Positions 8,975 through 17,124 of a DNA stretch of 64,000 nt are shown piece after piece; position 1 is the first letter of the stretch; each line of letters begins with the position of its first letter. The stretch spans positions 248,001 through 312,000 of the forward strand of contig NC_017583.1 in NCBI RefSeq assembly GCF_000184345.1. The letters run 5' to 3'. Source of the stretch: Spirochaeta thermophila DSM 6578. GTDB taxonomy: Bacteria > Spirochaetota > Spirochaetia > Winmispirales > Winmispiraceae. The notes under the pieces are model-generated. The model was not told the origin of the DNA. It searched no databases and saw only the letters and a program-made list of their open reading frames with translations. A program made the position numbers and the translations under genes.

Positions 8975-10151
8975 AGGATGAGAAGATGCCCATCGCGAGG
9001 ACGAGTATGGCGGCATCCACGCCGAAGAAGACCCGCACCGAGGTGTGCTCTATGATGATGCCTCCGGCGAGCCCTCCGATGGAGGCGCCCAGGCCCCATG
9101 CGAACTGCTGGAGGTTCTGGTAGGTCGCACGCAGCGTGTGATGGGACAATCCGTCCACGATGGAGATGTGTCCCAGGTAGTAGAAGGCGTACCCGCATCC
9201 GTGGAGGATCTGGACGAGGACGAAGAGGAGGGCGGATGACCCCTGCGGGATGAGCAGGAAGAGGACGAGCTTGAGGGCATGGAGCCCCACACCCATGAGG
9301 AAGAGGGAGCTCATACCCCAGCGCGCGAGCAACCTCCTGCCAAGGTACATGAGGGGGATCTCGGGGAGGCTCGCCACTGCGAACGAGAGACCCATGAGGA
9401 GGTAGCTCACCTCGGATTCCTCCATGAGGTAGGTGGTGAAGCTGTAGCTCCCCATCACGCTGAAGCCCACCAGGAAGATGACGGAGAGGTAGCCGAAGAA
9501 GAGGCGGTCCTTGAGGAGGTGTTCCCATCTCGTGGGCTCGGAGGTGCGGGGTGTCCCACTGGGGGGAAGGGCGATGAAGGCGAAGAGGAGGAGTCCGGCC
9601 ACGTGGACCGCGATGGGGTAGACGAGCTTTCCGGTGAGCTGGAGGAGGATGCCGCTCGCCACGAGGCTGAAGGCCCAGGCGAACGAGCCCATCCAACGGA
9701 TGGTTCCGTAGTTACGGGCGTTGCCCTCCGCATGGTGGAAGTAGGCGAGGATCTGTGCGTCGAGGAGGGGGATGATGGGGCGCATGAATATGCCCCTCAG
9801 GATGCTCCCCGCGATCACGAGGGCGTACGCGAGGCCGTAATAGGAGGGAGGGAGGAACCAGAGCACCATGTAGAGGAAACTTCCCAGGGCGTACATGAGT
9901 CCCGAGATGGAGAGGAGCCTATTCTCCGCATGGAAGGTGTCGGCGATATAGCCTGCCGCCGGCGAGGCGACGAGGCCCGCGAGCCCGGAGACGAGGAAGA
10001 GCCCCCCTATGAGACTGTAGGCGGGGCTGCCGTCGGGGTAGAGGAGCACCTCCTTCAAGTAGAGGGTGAGGAAGGGAAGGGCGCTCCCCCCTGCGAAGAA
10101 GTAAAAGAACTGGAGGAGATAGAGTCTGAACTTCTCCGAGGGGGCTCCCAT
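8928..10151 (-). CDS. major facilitator superfamily transporter
   Basis: A 407-residue protein with about twelve hydrophobic segments. It begins MGAPSEKFRLYLLQFFYFFA and has an MFS loop-2/3 region with ASPAAGYIADTF and the segment RNYGTIRWMGSFAW. These resemble the LacY/nucleoside-symporter-like MFS_1-like group. The substrate is unknown. The start has GGAG about eight bases upstream. Its last 47 bases are antisense to the end of the hybrid kinase gene, so the two convergent transcripts must overlap. Confidence 0.8.
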   Translation of the reverse strand: MGAPSEKFRLYLLQFFYFFAGGSALPFLTLYLKEVLLYPDGSPAYSLIGGLFLVSGLAGLVASPAAGYIADTFHAENRLLSISGLMYALGSFLYMVLWFLPPSYYGLAYALVIAGSILRGIFMRPIIPLLDAQILAYFHHAEGNARNYGTIRWMGSFAWAFSLVASGILLQLTGKLVYPIAVHVAGLLLFAFIALPPSGTPRTSEPTRWEHLLKDRLFFGYLSVIFLVGFSVMGSYSFTTYLMEESEVSYLLMGLSFAVASLPEIPLMYLGRRLLARWGMSSLFLMGVGLHALKLVLFLLIPQGSSALLFVLVQILHGCGYAFYYLGHISIVDGLSHHTLRATYQNLQQFAWGLGASIGGLAGGIIIEHTSVRVFFGVDAAILVLAMGIFSSFILPALHRRALRGTS

Positions 10152-10182
10152 GTGCGAGTCTCCGGATCATGTACAGGGTGTG

Positions 10183-10770
10183 CTAGGCGAGGAGCATCTT
10201 CCTGATCTGGGCCTTCACCTGGGAGAGATGCTGTTCATACTGTGCCCTCACCTGGCCGATGTGCTGTCTGAAGGCCGCCTGGTATTCGGGATCGCTCTCC
10301 GGGGCGACCTTCACGGGCATGCCGAGTTGCTGGGAGAGGAGCGTCTCTTTCTCCCGGAACCTGGGTGCGAACTGCTGGAGGAGGGCCGTCTCAACCTGCC
10401 GGTAGGTGGCCAGATACTGGGAGAAGAACTGCGAGAGCTGTTGCTCGAGCATGCCGAAGAGAGGGGCCTCTCCGAGCACCTTCCTCAGGCCCTCCATGAC
10501 GAGGGGAAGCCGCTCGAGCTCCTCCTCTCGTGAAGGAAGGGTGAGGTTGGCGAGGAAGGTCTCCACCGATCCTTTCACGAACCATGACCGCTGTTCGGCG
10601 GAAAGCCCTTTGAGTTCCTTCTTTATGTCGAACTCGCGGTCCTCGAGAAAACGGGCGGCGCTCTGCTTGCCCTTCGTGATCCAGCGTTCCTCTTCGAGCT
10701 TTCCCTTGTCGGGCTCTATCGCGGCAGCCCGCTCGAGGGCCTTCTCCAGTGCCGATTTTATCTCTCCCAT
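10183..10770 (-). CDS. coiled-coil protein of unknown function
   Basis: A 195-residue, highly charged, alpha-helical protein with no signal or membrane segment. It has a conserved-looking middle (RSWFVKGSVETFLANLTLP) and a glutamine-rich C-terminal helix ending QVKAQIRKMLLA. I recognise no characterised family. It follows the 5-formyl-THF cyclo-ligase gene by 34 bases but appears to have its own promoter and no Shine-Dalgarno sequence, so it may be translated from a leaderless mRNA. Confidence 0.65.
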   Translation of the reverse strand: MGEIKSALEKALERAAAIEPDKGKLEEERWITKGKQSAARFLEDREFDIKKELKGLSAEQRSWFVKGSVETFLANLTLPSREEELERLPLVMEGLRKVLGEAPLFGMLEQQLSQFFSQYLATYRQVETALLQQFAPRFREKETLLSQQLGMPVKVAPESDPEYQAAFRQHIGQVRAQYEQHLSQVKAQIRKMLLA

Positions 10771-10777
10771 GTGCTAT

Positions 10778-10807
10778 AGAATGCGCATGAAGGGGGACGC
10801 CTGTCAA
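10778..10807 (-). promoter_or_regulatory. promoter predicted to give a leaderless transcript
   Basis: On the minus strand TTGACA (10802-10807) and CATTCT (10778-10783) are 18 bases apart. The -35 overlaps the stop codon of the cyclo-ligase. The expected transcription start coincides with the ATG at 10770, and no Shine-Dalgarno sequence precedes that ATG. TATAGC at 10773-10778 is an alternative -10 but is spaced too far from the -35. Confidence 0.4.
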
Positions 10808-11358
10808 GTGTAACAGCGGAAAAATCCTTGTTCGGTCACCACATACGCCACCCGCACGTCGTGTTCTTCCTCGGGGACCGCTTCCACCACCTGGCACGCG
10901 AAGCACACCCCCACCGCCCGCGCCTCCCCCACGAGCAGCCGGTCGTACCACCCCCCACCCCTCCCCAGCCGCCTCCCCGCCCTGTCGAACCCCAGCCCCG
11001 GCACCAGCACCACCTCCGGCCTCACCCCCCTCTCCCCCTCCTCCTCCGGCTGCAGGAACCCCAGCTCATGCCGCACGAGCCTCACCCCCGGCCCATACCG
11101 GCCCCACCCTATGCCTCCCCCCGCGATCCGCGGCACGTAGACACGTTTCCCCTCTCGCAGGGCCTCGTCCAGGAGCGGGCGCACGTCCGGCTCGTCGCGC
11201 AGCGGGAGGAACCCGCCCACCGTCCTCGCCGCCCGCCAGCGTCCCCAGGCTGCGATGCGCTCCCGTATCGCCCTGCCCGCCTCCTCGCGTGCCTGCGCCC
11301 CCATACCGGCCACACGCGCCCGCAGCACGGCCCGCAGCCGCGCCTTCTCCTCCCTCAT
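10804..11358 (-). CDS. 5-formyltetrahydrofolate cyclo-ligase
   Basis: A 184-residue protein of the FTHFS cyclo-ligase family (MTHFS/YgfA). The family converts 5-formyl-THF to 5,10-methenyl-THF with ATP. Signatures visible are GGFLPLRDEPDVRPLL, KRVYVPRI, PEVVLVPGLGFDRAGRRLGRGGGWYDR (quoted in part: VLVPGLGFD and RLGRGGGWYD, the ATP/metal-binding loop) and GVCFACQVV. The start at 11358 overlaps the stop of the upstream Rid gene in an ATGA. Coupling of folate salvage with a Rid protein may reflect shared one-carbon and PLP-enzyme housekeeping, but this is inference. Confidence 0.88.
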   Translation of the reverse strand: MREEKARLRAVLRARVAGMGAQAREEAGRAIRERIAAWGRWRAARTVGGFLPLRDEPDVRPLLDEALREGKRVYVPRIAGGGIGWGRYGPGVRLVRHELGFLQPEEEGERGVRPEVVLVPGLGFDRAGRRLGRGGGWYDRLLVGEARAVGVCFACQVVEAVPEEEHDVRVAYVVTEQGFFRCYT

Positions 11359-11729
11359 CGGCGCACCGCGATGCACTCCACCTCCACCCGCGCCCCCCTC
11401 GGGAGGGCCTTGACCGCCACCGTGGAGCGGGCGGGCCGATGCGGGAAGTACCCGCCGTAGATCCGGTTCACGGCCTCGAAGTCCGCCATATCGACGAGGA
11501 AGATCGTGGTCTTCACCACGTCCTCCCTCGTGCAGCCTGCAGCCTCGAGCACCGCCGTGAGGTTCTCGAGCGCCCTCCGTACCTCCGCCTCGATGGAGCC
11601 GCTCACCAGGCTCCCCGTGGCGGGATCGAGCCCTATCTGGCCCGAGCAGAACACCATCTCCCCTGCGCGAACGGCCTGGGAGTAGGGGCCTATCGCCTCG
11701 GGAGCACCTTCGGCATGCACGTACTCCAT
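11355..11729 (-). CDS. RidA/YjgF family reactive-intermediate deaminase
   Basis: A 124-residue protein of the Rid family. Members are cytosolic trimers that hydrolyse reactive enamine/imine intermediates from PLP enzymes to 2-oxo acids. Typical features are AEGAPEAIGPYSQAVRAG at the N-terminus, VFCSGQIGLDPATG, and VKTTIFLVDMADFEAVNRIY. The end has ARSTVAVKALPRGARVEVECIA, with the active-site Arg of the RxxVxVxxLPxxAxVEIE motif. The ATG at 11729 has AGGAGG five bases upstream. It is coupled to the downstream cyclo-ligase by a four-base overlap. Confidence 0.92.
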   Translation of the reverse strand: MEYVHAEGAPEAIGPYSQAVRAGEMVFCSGQIGLDPATGSLVSGSIEAEVRRALENLTAVLEAAGCTREDVVKTTIFLVDMADFEAVNRIYGGYFPHRPARSTVAVKALPRGARVEVECIAVRR

Positions 11730-11749
11730 ACCACCTCCTGACGGGTCTT

Positions 11750-12394
11750 CTAGAATCCCAGCCTCTGTCCCACCAGGATGAGCTTGATCCTTCCCCGGGG
11801 CACGGAACGCCTGGTGATCACCGTGTGGGAGCAGATCGACTCGTCCCCCAGGCAGTCCTCGCACACCGTGCTCCTCCTGCACGGCGTGTGTTTCTCGAGG
11901 CGCGTCGCGTTGAGCGGCGCGGCCAGGTGCTTCGCCCTGGCGAGGGCCTCGTCGAGGGTCGCCGCCACCTTGTTCCACCCCACGACCATCACCACGTACC
12001 TGGGGCCGAAGAGCAGGGCCGCGAGCCTGTTGCCCCTGCCGTCGATATTCACGATGTGTCCATCGAGCGAGAGGGCATTGGCGCTCATGAAGAAGTAGTC
12101 ACAGGAGAAGGTCTCCCTGTAGATCCGCTCCACCTCCTCGGCGGAGGCGGCCCTGTCCCTGTCGAGGACCCGATAGGGGCCCGTCCGAAGCAGGTCCTTT
12201 ATCCCCGACTCCTCGAGGGTCATGGACCCTCCCCAGGCGACCAGTGCATCCTCGGGCACGATCCGCTCCACCACCTCGCGTGACTCGGCCACCGACGGAG
12301 CGACGAACACCTCGAACCCCCGGCGCTCGAAGACACGTTTGACCTCCTTCGCGCGCGCGAGCGAGAACTCCCTGAGCACCTCTGCGGTCGGCAT
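11750..12394 (-). CDS. LUD-domain protein (lactate-utilisation-type, LutC/YkgG-like)
   Basis: A 214-residue LUD (DUF162) protein with WGGSMTLEESGIKDLL, CDYFFMSANALSLDGHIVNI, GRGNRLAALLFGPRYVVMV and GWNKVA. A C-terminal cysteine cluster (TPCRRSTVCEDCLG, then SICSHTV) could bind a metal or Fe-S cluster. Stand-alone versions of this size are common in anaerobes, and their reaction is not well established. The ATG at 12394 is preferred because AGGAGG stands five bases upstream. It lies 20 bases before the Rid gene and probably heads the LUD-Rid-cyclo-ligase operon. Confidence 0.8.
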   Translation of the reverse strand: MPTAEVLREFSLARAKEVKRVFERRGFEVFVAPSVAESREVVERIVPEDALVAWGGSMTLEESGIKDLLRTGPYRVLDRDRAASAEEVERIYRETFSCDYFFMSANALSLDGHIVNIDGRGNRLAALLFGPRYVVMVVGWNKVAATLDEALARAKHLAAPLNATRLEKHTPCRRSTVCEDCLGDESICSHTVITRRSVPRGRIKLILVGQRLGF

Positions 12395-12479
12395 ACGCAC
12401 CTCCTGTCTGAGACGTGAGGCCTCTCGCGGCCTCTCGACGTATCAGCCTACCCGTTGAGACGGGATATGTGAAGGGGAA

Positions 12480-13001
12480 TCAGACCCCGGCGCGTTGGTT
12501 GCACGAGAGGGCGATCTTCGCCTCGAGGGCCCTGAGCAGGGGGAGGAAGGACTCCTTCAAGGCCGGCGCGGCCTTCACCAGACACTCGTGGGTCTCCTTG
12601 AGGTACCACGGTGCGAGGAACCTCTTGTCGATCACCGGCACGGAGTCGAGCACCTTCTCCCGAACCCGTGAGAGCGCCTCGTCGCTGAAACGGGAGAAGT
12701 AGTCGTAGAGGTGCATGTCCGAGAGGATGCGCGCCACCTTGGGGTGGATGTTGGCGAGGAGGAAGGCCCCCTGCCTTCCGAGCATGCAGGCCCTGAGTTT
12801 GAGGAAGGTGCCGATCGTGGTGCTGTCGATGTATTCGGTGCCGCTCAGGTCGAGGAGGATCGCCGAGGGGTTGTGTTCCTGGATGAGCTTCTCCGCATGG
12901 GTGAATAGGGAGTACGCGCCAACCGCTCTGAGGTGGCGGGGAAGGAAGAAGATGAGCTTGTCACCGTCCTTCAGGTAATGAATGATCTCTAAAGTCTCCA
13001 T
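12480..13001 (-). CDS. STAS-domain protein (anti-sigma-factor antagonist type)
   Basis: A 173-residue cytoplasmic protein whose first 110 residues form a STAS domain. It has AILLDLSGTEYIDSTTIGTFLKL, quoted in part: LDLSGTEYIDSTTIGTF, where the Ser after Asp is the usual phosphorylation position of SpoIIAA-like antagonists. The C-terminal 60 residues are helical and unfamiliar. No partner kinase or phosphatase is adjacent. The expected role is partner switching in a stress or development pathway, inferred from the family. Confidence 0.8.
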   Translation of the reverse strand: METLEIIHYLKDGDKLIFFLPRHLRAVGAYSLFTHAEKLIQEHNPSAILLDLSGTEYIDSTTIGTFLKLRACMLGRQGAFLLANIHPKVARILSDMHLYDYFSRFSDEALSRVREKVLDSVPVIDKRFLAPWYLKETHECLVKAAPALKESFLPLLRALEAKIALSCNQRAGV

Positions 13002-13095
13002 AATCTCTAATTTCTCTACCTGCTAAGATACCACATACATGAGGCTTCATCCACCCGTGAAGGCGACACAGGTAACCCATGATTGGTTTATAGCA

Positions 13096-13641
13096 TCACA
13101 CAACCTCGTCGGGCAATACCCCCTTGCGCACGTGATGTTTGAAAAGGGGTTTCTGCCAGAGCACCTTCCAACGCACCGCCCGCCAGGGCTCCTCCCCGTC
13201 CTCCCAGTCGAAGAGGGCGGAGAAGAGGATCGGCGCCTTGATGGTGCGCCCCGCGAGCGGTTCGAGGGGTGGGGGCGCCTTCTCTCGGACGGCGATGAAG
13301 AACCCCGTCCCCGGGAGCCAGTGCGGCCACGGGCCTTGCGCGCCGGCCGTGCCCTCGAGCCATCTCCTGAGGCTGTCCCACGGGTCCGGGGGAAGGGTGG
13401 GGAGGACGAGGAGATCGCCTTCCCGGCGGACGAGGCCGCCCCGGAAGGGGAGGAATCCCCCCTTCCGCGCCCCCTCGAGCACGGATACGGGGAGGGGCTC
13501 CTCGTCCACCCTGAGGGCGTAGAAGGGGAAGGCGGACCGTGCAGTGAGTATCCCGTGCTCGTGGAAGAGCCTGGCCCGTGCCTCCTCGACGAGGGCCTCC
13601 ATGTTCCCCGGGAGCCGTACGCCGGTCACCACCAGCTCCAT
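13096..13641 (-). CDS. hypothetical protein
   Basis: A 181-residue, Trp- and Pro-rich, apparently cytoplasmic protein starting MELVVTGVRLPGNMEALVEE. The ATG at 13641 has GAGGGAGGA upstream. Segments such as AFPFYALRVDEEPLP and GTGFFIAVREK suggest a compact alpha/beta fold, but I recognise no family and no catalytic motif. It is transcribed away from the 13716 gene, so the two may share a control region. Confidence 0.55.
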   Translation of the reverse strand: MELVVTGVRLPGNMEALVEEARARLFHEHGILTARSAFPFYALRVDEEPLPVSVLEGARKGGFLPFRGGLVRREGDLLVLPTLPPDPWDSLRRWLEGTAGAQGPWPHWLPGTGFFIAVREKAPPPLEPLAGRTIKAPILFSALFDWEDGEEPWRAVRWKVLWQKPLFKHHVRKGVLPDEVV

Positions 13642-13715
13642 GGTTCCTCCCTCTTCACTTCTCATTGTTTCTGTCGCATGCTACTATGTAAGAGGAGGCG
13701 GTACAAGGAGTCTTC

Positions 13716-14516
13716 ATGGGAGGTCCGATGCGGATGAAGGTCGAAGCGGTCCTGGAGAGACTCGTGGAGGTGCTCTCACGCTGGGATGCGGTGGATACCG
13801 TGTGTTTCCTCGATCGGGATCGCGAGGACATCTACGACCCCTACTTCTTCATCAGCCTCGACGTGTATTTCTCGGGCGAGCTTCCCTCCTACAAAGAGCG
13901 GATGGAAGAGCTGTCCTTCACCGGGGCCTTCGAGTCCGCGCCCGGCAATCGCAAGGACCGGTTCCTCGTGGGCGATCTGCCCGTGAGGCTCGAGTACAAG
14001 TCCATACCGGACGTGGAAGCCGTGCTGGGGGCGGAGCCCGGGGCCTTCGAATTGGTGGAGGACAGGGTCAGCTACATGTTCTACCGCCTCGTGAACGGCA
14101 CGATCCTCTTCTCCCGCTCCGACTGGCTCGCCTCGGTGCGGGAGCGGCTCGAGGATCTGCCCTCCTCCTTCTGGAGGGTACTCCGCGACGAGGCGAGGGC
14201 CAAGATGGAGCACTTTCTCTCCGATCTCTGTGCCGCAGCGGCCCTCGAGGACGAGTACTTCTTCCTCGTCTCGGCCTCCGGGTTCATCCAGAGCGTGTGC
14301 GCCGTGCTCTTCGCCGTCAACCGGCGTTTCGAACCGGGGGGAAGGGAGATGGAGCGCCATGTCTTCTCCCTTCCTCAGCTCCCCTACTCGTTCAAGGGCT
14401 ACTTCCAGCAGTTCGTGAGGTACTCGCACGACTTCCCCATGGAGAAGAAGCGGGAGATCGCCGAGAACCTGGCCCGTCATGTCGTGAAGATGTGTCTCGC
14501 GGACGAAGGATCATGA
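13716..14516 (+). CDS. hypothetical protein, possibly nucleotidyltransferase-like
   Basis: A protein of about 260-266 residues without signal peptide. The early segment VCFLDRDREDIYDPYFFISLD has spaced acidic residues that recall nucleotidyltransferase-like folds (DUF4037 type). This is a weak resemblance only. Start choice is open: ATG 13716 follows AAGGAG, while GGAGGT lies nine bases before ATG 13734. The stop overlaps the next gene's ATG (ATGA), so the two are translationally coupled. Confidence 0.6.
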   Translation: MGGPMRMKVEAVLERLVEVLSRWDAVDTVCFLDRDREDIYDPYFFISLDVYFSGELPSYKERMEELSFTGAFESAPGNRKDRFLVGDLPVRLEYKSIPDVEAVLGAEPGAFELVEDRVSYMFYRLVNGTILFSRSDWLASVRERLEDLPSSFWRVLRDEARAKMEHFLSDLCAAAALEDEYFFLVSASGFIQSVCAVLFAVNRRFEPGGREMERHVFSLPQLPYSFKGYFQQFVRYSHDFPMEKKREIAENLARHVVKMCLADEGS

Positions 14517-15442
14517 GATCCCCCTTTCCTTCGGGCCTCCTCGGCGCCTGCCTGCTCGCACTGGTTCCGACGGGCGTGTCCCTGGGCGCGCAGTCCCCGG
14601 AGCCCGCCTCCGTACCGAGGGTGAGCCTCGGCCGGGTGCTCGAGATGCCCCAATCCCACCCGGTGGACGTCTTCCGGTGGGAGGTGCTGCCCGATTTCCT
14701 CGTCCTTGTGTTCGATTCCTACGGGAGGCAGGACAGGACGCTCAAGCGGCTCGCCTTTTTTGCGGAGAAGCCGGGGTATCGTGGGCGGATACCTTCGTGG
14801 GAGGAGGTGGCCTCCCTCCACGGATGGAACGCCCACGACTACGAGGACGCCGTGCTCGCGCGGTTCTTCTCCATGGCCCGGGAGAGGGGAGTGCCCCTTT
14901 TGGAAGAGGAGGAGTGGCTGAGGGAGGTGCTCGTGTCCGCCGGGGTGCTCGTCCCGCTCAGGGCGGGGTATGCACCGGGCGGGGGAGGGCTCATCTCCGT
15001 GAGCAGGGAGAGTCCTCCCGCCCTCCTCTCGATGCTCCTCACCCACGAGTCGCTCCACGCCCTCTACTACGCCGACCCTCGTCTCAGGATGGCGGCGTAT
15101 CGGGTGTGGGAGGGGTTCTTGGAGGAGACCCGGCGGGTCTTCAGGGGGTTCCTCTCCTGGATGGGCTACGATGTGGGTTCCTACCGCCTTGTGGTGAAGG
15201 AGCTCTTCGCCTATCTCCTCCAGCAGCCTCTTGCCGAGCTCCCCTGGTACATCCGTGCCCGGATCCTCCCGCGGGCCGGGGCGGTGGGGATGGGGCCCGA
15301 GCAGCCGCCCGAGCGGGTGGTGGGGGATCTCCTCCAGGGGGCGGCTGCACTCGAGAAGATGCTCGAGAGAGGGTTCGGGTTCGGTGCAGGGGAGACCTCG
15401 GGACGGGTGGCGGGGGGTGCGATTGAGGATCCACTTCAGTAG
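14513..15442 (+). CDS. exported protein with HExxH motif, putative zinc metalloprotease
   Basis: A 309-residue protein with an N-terminal signal sequence (hydrophobic residues about 6-24, followed by SLGAQS). Around residue 180 it has LTHESLHALYYAD, an HExxH motif on a predicted helix. A further acidic residue in VVKELFAYLL downstream could be a third ligand. No peptidase family is recognised with confidence. It is coupled to the preceding unknown gene. A role in cell-envelope proteolysis is inferred only from the motif and the signal peptide. Confidence 0.6.
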   Translation: MRSPFPSGLLGACLLALVPTGVSLGAQSPEPASVPRVSLGRVLEMPQSHPVDVFRWEVLPDFLVLVFDSYGRQDRTLKRLAFFAEKPGYRGRIPSWEEVASLHGWNAHDYEDAVLARFFSMARERGVPLLEEEEWLREVLVSAGVLVPLRAGYAPGGGGLISVSRESPPALLSMLLTHESLHALYYADPRLRMAAYRVWEGFLEETRRVFRGFLSWMGYDVGSYRLVVKELFAYLLQQPLAELPWYIRARILPRAGAVGMGPEQPPERVVGDLLQGAAALEKMLERGFGFGAGETSGRVAGGAIEDPLQ

Positions 15443-15474
15443 TATGGAAGATCATGTGATGTCTCCGGAGGTGT

Positions 15475-16398
15475 ATGGTGGGGATACACTACCCGTTTCT
15501 CCTCTCGCTCTCGGTGATCGTCCTGGGGTATGGGCTCACGCGTGCGGGGGTGCTCTCGCTCGAGATGGGGCGGAGTGTCTCGAGGCTGGTGATCAACGTG
15601 ACCCTCCCCGCGGTGATCCTCACGACCCTGCCCGAGGTGGAACTGGTACCGGCGCTCCTCTCCTTTCCCCTCATCTGTCTGGGCGTGGGGGTGCTGAACC
15701 TGCTCCTCGCGGGTCTCCTCTTCGGCAGGCTCGAACGGCCCTTCCTGGGGAACGCCCTCCTCGTGGTGGTGGGCTACAACATAGGGCTCTTCGCCTATCC
15801 GCTCGTCGAGGGGCTCTACGGCAGGGAGGGGCTCGCGGGGATGGCGATGTTCGACGTGGGGAACGCCTTCCTCACCTTCGGGTTGCTCTACCTGGTCTCG
15901 TGGTACTTCGGGGGGGAGGGGGAAAAGCGGATCTCTGCAGGGAGGATCGCGCGGATCCTCCTGGGGTCCATCCCGTTCATGAGCTACATGGTGGGGGCGG
16001 GGATGAATCTCTCGGGGCTCTCCTTTCCCGGACCGGTGGAGGAGGTGCTCGGGCTCCTCGCACGGGCGAACAACGGTCTCGTGCTTCTCGTGCTGGGGAT
16101 GACCCTCAGGGTCCGCTTCCCTTGTGAGGTGCGCCGCCTCCTGGCGAGGACCCTCCTGTTCCGGTACGGGGTGGGGCTTGCGGCGGGTCTTCTCCTCTGG
16201 GTGGTCCTCCCGCTCGATGTGTTTCTCCGGCGGTTGGTGCTCATGGGGGTGCTCCTCCCGGCTCCGTTGGTGGTGATCCCCTATGCGGTGGAGCACGGGC
16301 TCGATGTGGAGTACGCGGGGACGTATGCGAATGTCTCGGTGGTGGTGAGTTTCTTCCTCCTGTGGGGGATCGCGGCGGTCACGGCGGGGTGGGGGTGA
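15475..16398 (+). CDS. AEC-family (auxin efflux carrier-type) transporter
   Basis: A 307-residue membrane protein with about ten hydrophobic helices. It begins with a family-like INVTLPAVILTTL segment, and has GYNIGLFAYPLVEGLYG and GNAFLTFGLLYL. The second half has GAGMNLSGLSFPGPV and the MTLRV repeat-like region. AEC carriers export or import organic acids such as malate or malonate, and the substrate here is unknown. GGAGG stands four bases before the ATG. It lies 32 bases after the metalloprotease-like gene and may be co-transcribed with it. Confidence 0.85.
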   Translation: MVGIHYPFLLSLSVIVLGYGLTRAGVLSLEMGRSVSRLVINVTLPAVILTTLPEVELVPALLSFPLICLGVGVLNLLLAGLLFGRLERPFLGNALLVVVGYNIGLFAYPLVEGLYGREGLAGMAMFDVGNAFLTFGLLYLVSWYFGGEGEKRISAGRIARILLGSIPFMSYMVGAGMNLSGLSFPGPVEEVLGLLARANNGLVLLVLGMTLRVRFPCEVRRLLARTLLFRYGVGLAAGLLLWVVLPLDVFLRRLVLMGVLLPAPLVVIPYAVEHGLDVEYAGTYANVSVVVSFFLLWGIAAVTAGWG

Positions 16399-16423
16399 GG
16401 GTATTCGTTTTTGCTCATCGCAA

Positions 16424-16452
16424 TTGACCGAGTTTCGCGGATTTGTTACTAT
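16424..16452 (+). promoter_or_regulatory. sigma-70-like promoter of the lipoprotein gene
   Basis: TTGACC (16424-16429), 17 bases, TACTAT (16447-16452). The ATG at 16481 follows after AAGGAGG, so this is a conventional leader. Confidence 0.6.
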
Positions 16453-16480
16453 GGGGTATATCATATTAAGGAGGTACACT

Positions 16481-17005
16481 ATGAACCATCCGAAAAAGGT
16501 GTGGGCAGGATTTTTCGTCCCGGTTTTCTTCCTTGCTCTGACGGCAGGGTGTATGTCGGCTCGTCCGAAACTCCTTGACCCTTCCGACATCACCGGTACG
16601 GCGGTGCTCACGAAAGTCACGGTGATGGTGAGGTCCACTGTTGATCAGGGAAAAGGAGAACAGTTCATCCGAGAGGTTTTACCGGCCTACATCGAGGAGA
16701 TCGTGAACGGGATAAAAAAGGAGAAGGGAATCACGATCGATGCCTCGATGTTCGTGAGTGAGATGAGCTCCGGGGATGTTTCTATTGATCTCGAGGTGTT
16801 CGATATGGGGGGAGATAGGGATATCAATATCTACACATGGGAAGGGGAGAGCGATGAGTCTCTCCGCGCGTTTTTCCTCCTGCCAATAGTGGTTCGAGAG
16901 GATGGCAGCATGCCCTTGAGAGTGACGATACATCAGGATGATCCGAAGTACGAACCAGGTAGGGAGTACTCTTTTGACTTTTCTTTGAAAGTGGAGTCCA
17001 AGTGA
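16481..17005 (+). CDS. lipoprotein of unknown function
   Basis: A 174-residue protein. The N-terminus MNHPKKVWAGFFVPVFFLAL ends in the lipobox LTAGC, so Cys near residue 24 would be lipidated. The mature part is acidic and mixed alpha/beta. No domain is recognised. AAGGAGG precedes the ATG by seven bases. It has its own promoter and a following hairpin, so it is probably a single-gene transcript. Confidence 0.75.
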   Translation: MNHPKKVWAGFFVPVFFLALTAGCMSARPKLLDPSDITGTAVLTKVTVMVRSTVDQGKGEQFIREVLPAYIEEIVNGIKKEKGITIDASMFVSEMSSGDVSIDLEVFDMGGDRDINIYTWEGESDESLRAFFLLPIVVREDGSMPLRVTIHQDDPKYEPGREYSFDFSLKVESK

Positions 17006-17044
17006 CAGAGGAGTAAGGATGAAGTCCTCTCGTGTGTGGTTTCG

Positions 17045-17071
17045 AAGGGGTGGCGTATGCCACCCCTTTAG
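17045..17071 (+). terminator. hairpin after the lipoprotein gene
   Basis: AAGGGGTGGC (17045-17054) and GCCACCCCTT (17059-17068) form a 10-bp perfect stem with the loop GTAT. Only three T residues follow, so termination may be weak. Confidence 0.6.
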
Positions 17072-17089
17072 TGCACCATCCAGATGCGG

Positions 17090-17118
17090 TTGAGGTCCCT
17101 CGTGTCGTGACGTATACT
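17090..17118 (+). promoter_or_regulatory. promoter predicted to give a leaderless transcript
   Basis: TTGAGG (17090-17095), 17 bases, TATACT (17113-17118). The expected transcription start is seven bases further on, exactly at the GTG at 17125. No Shine-Dalgarno sequence is present. Confidence 0.5.
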
Positions 17119-17124
17119 GGTGAT

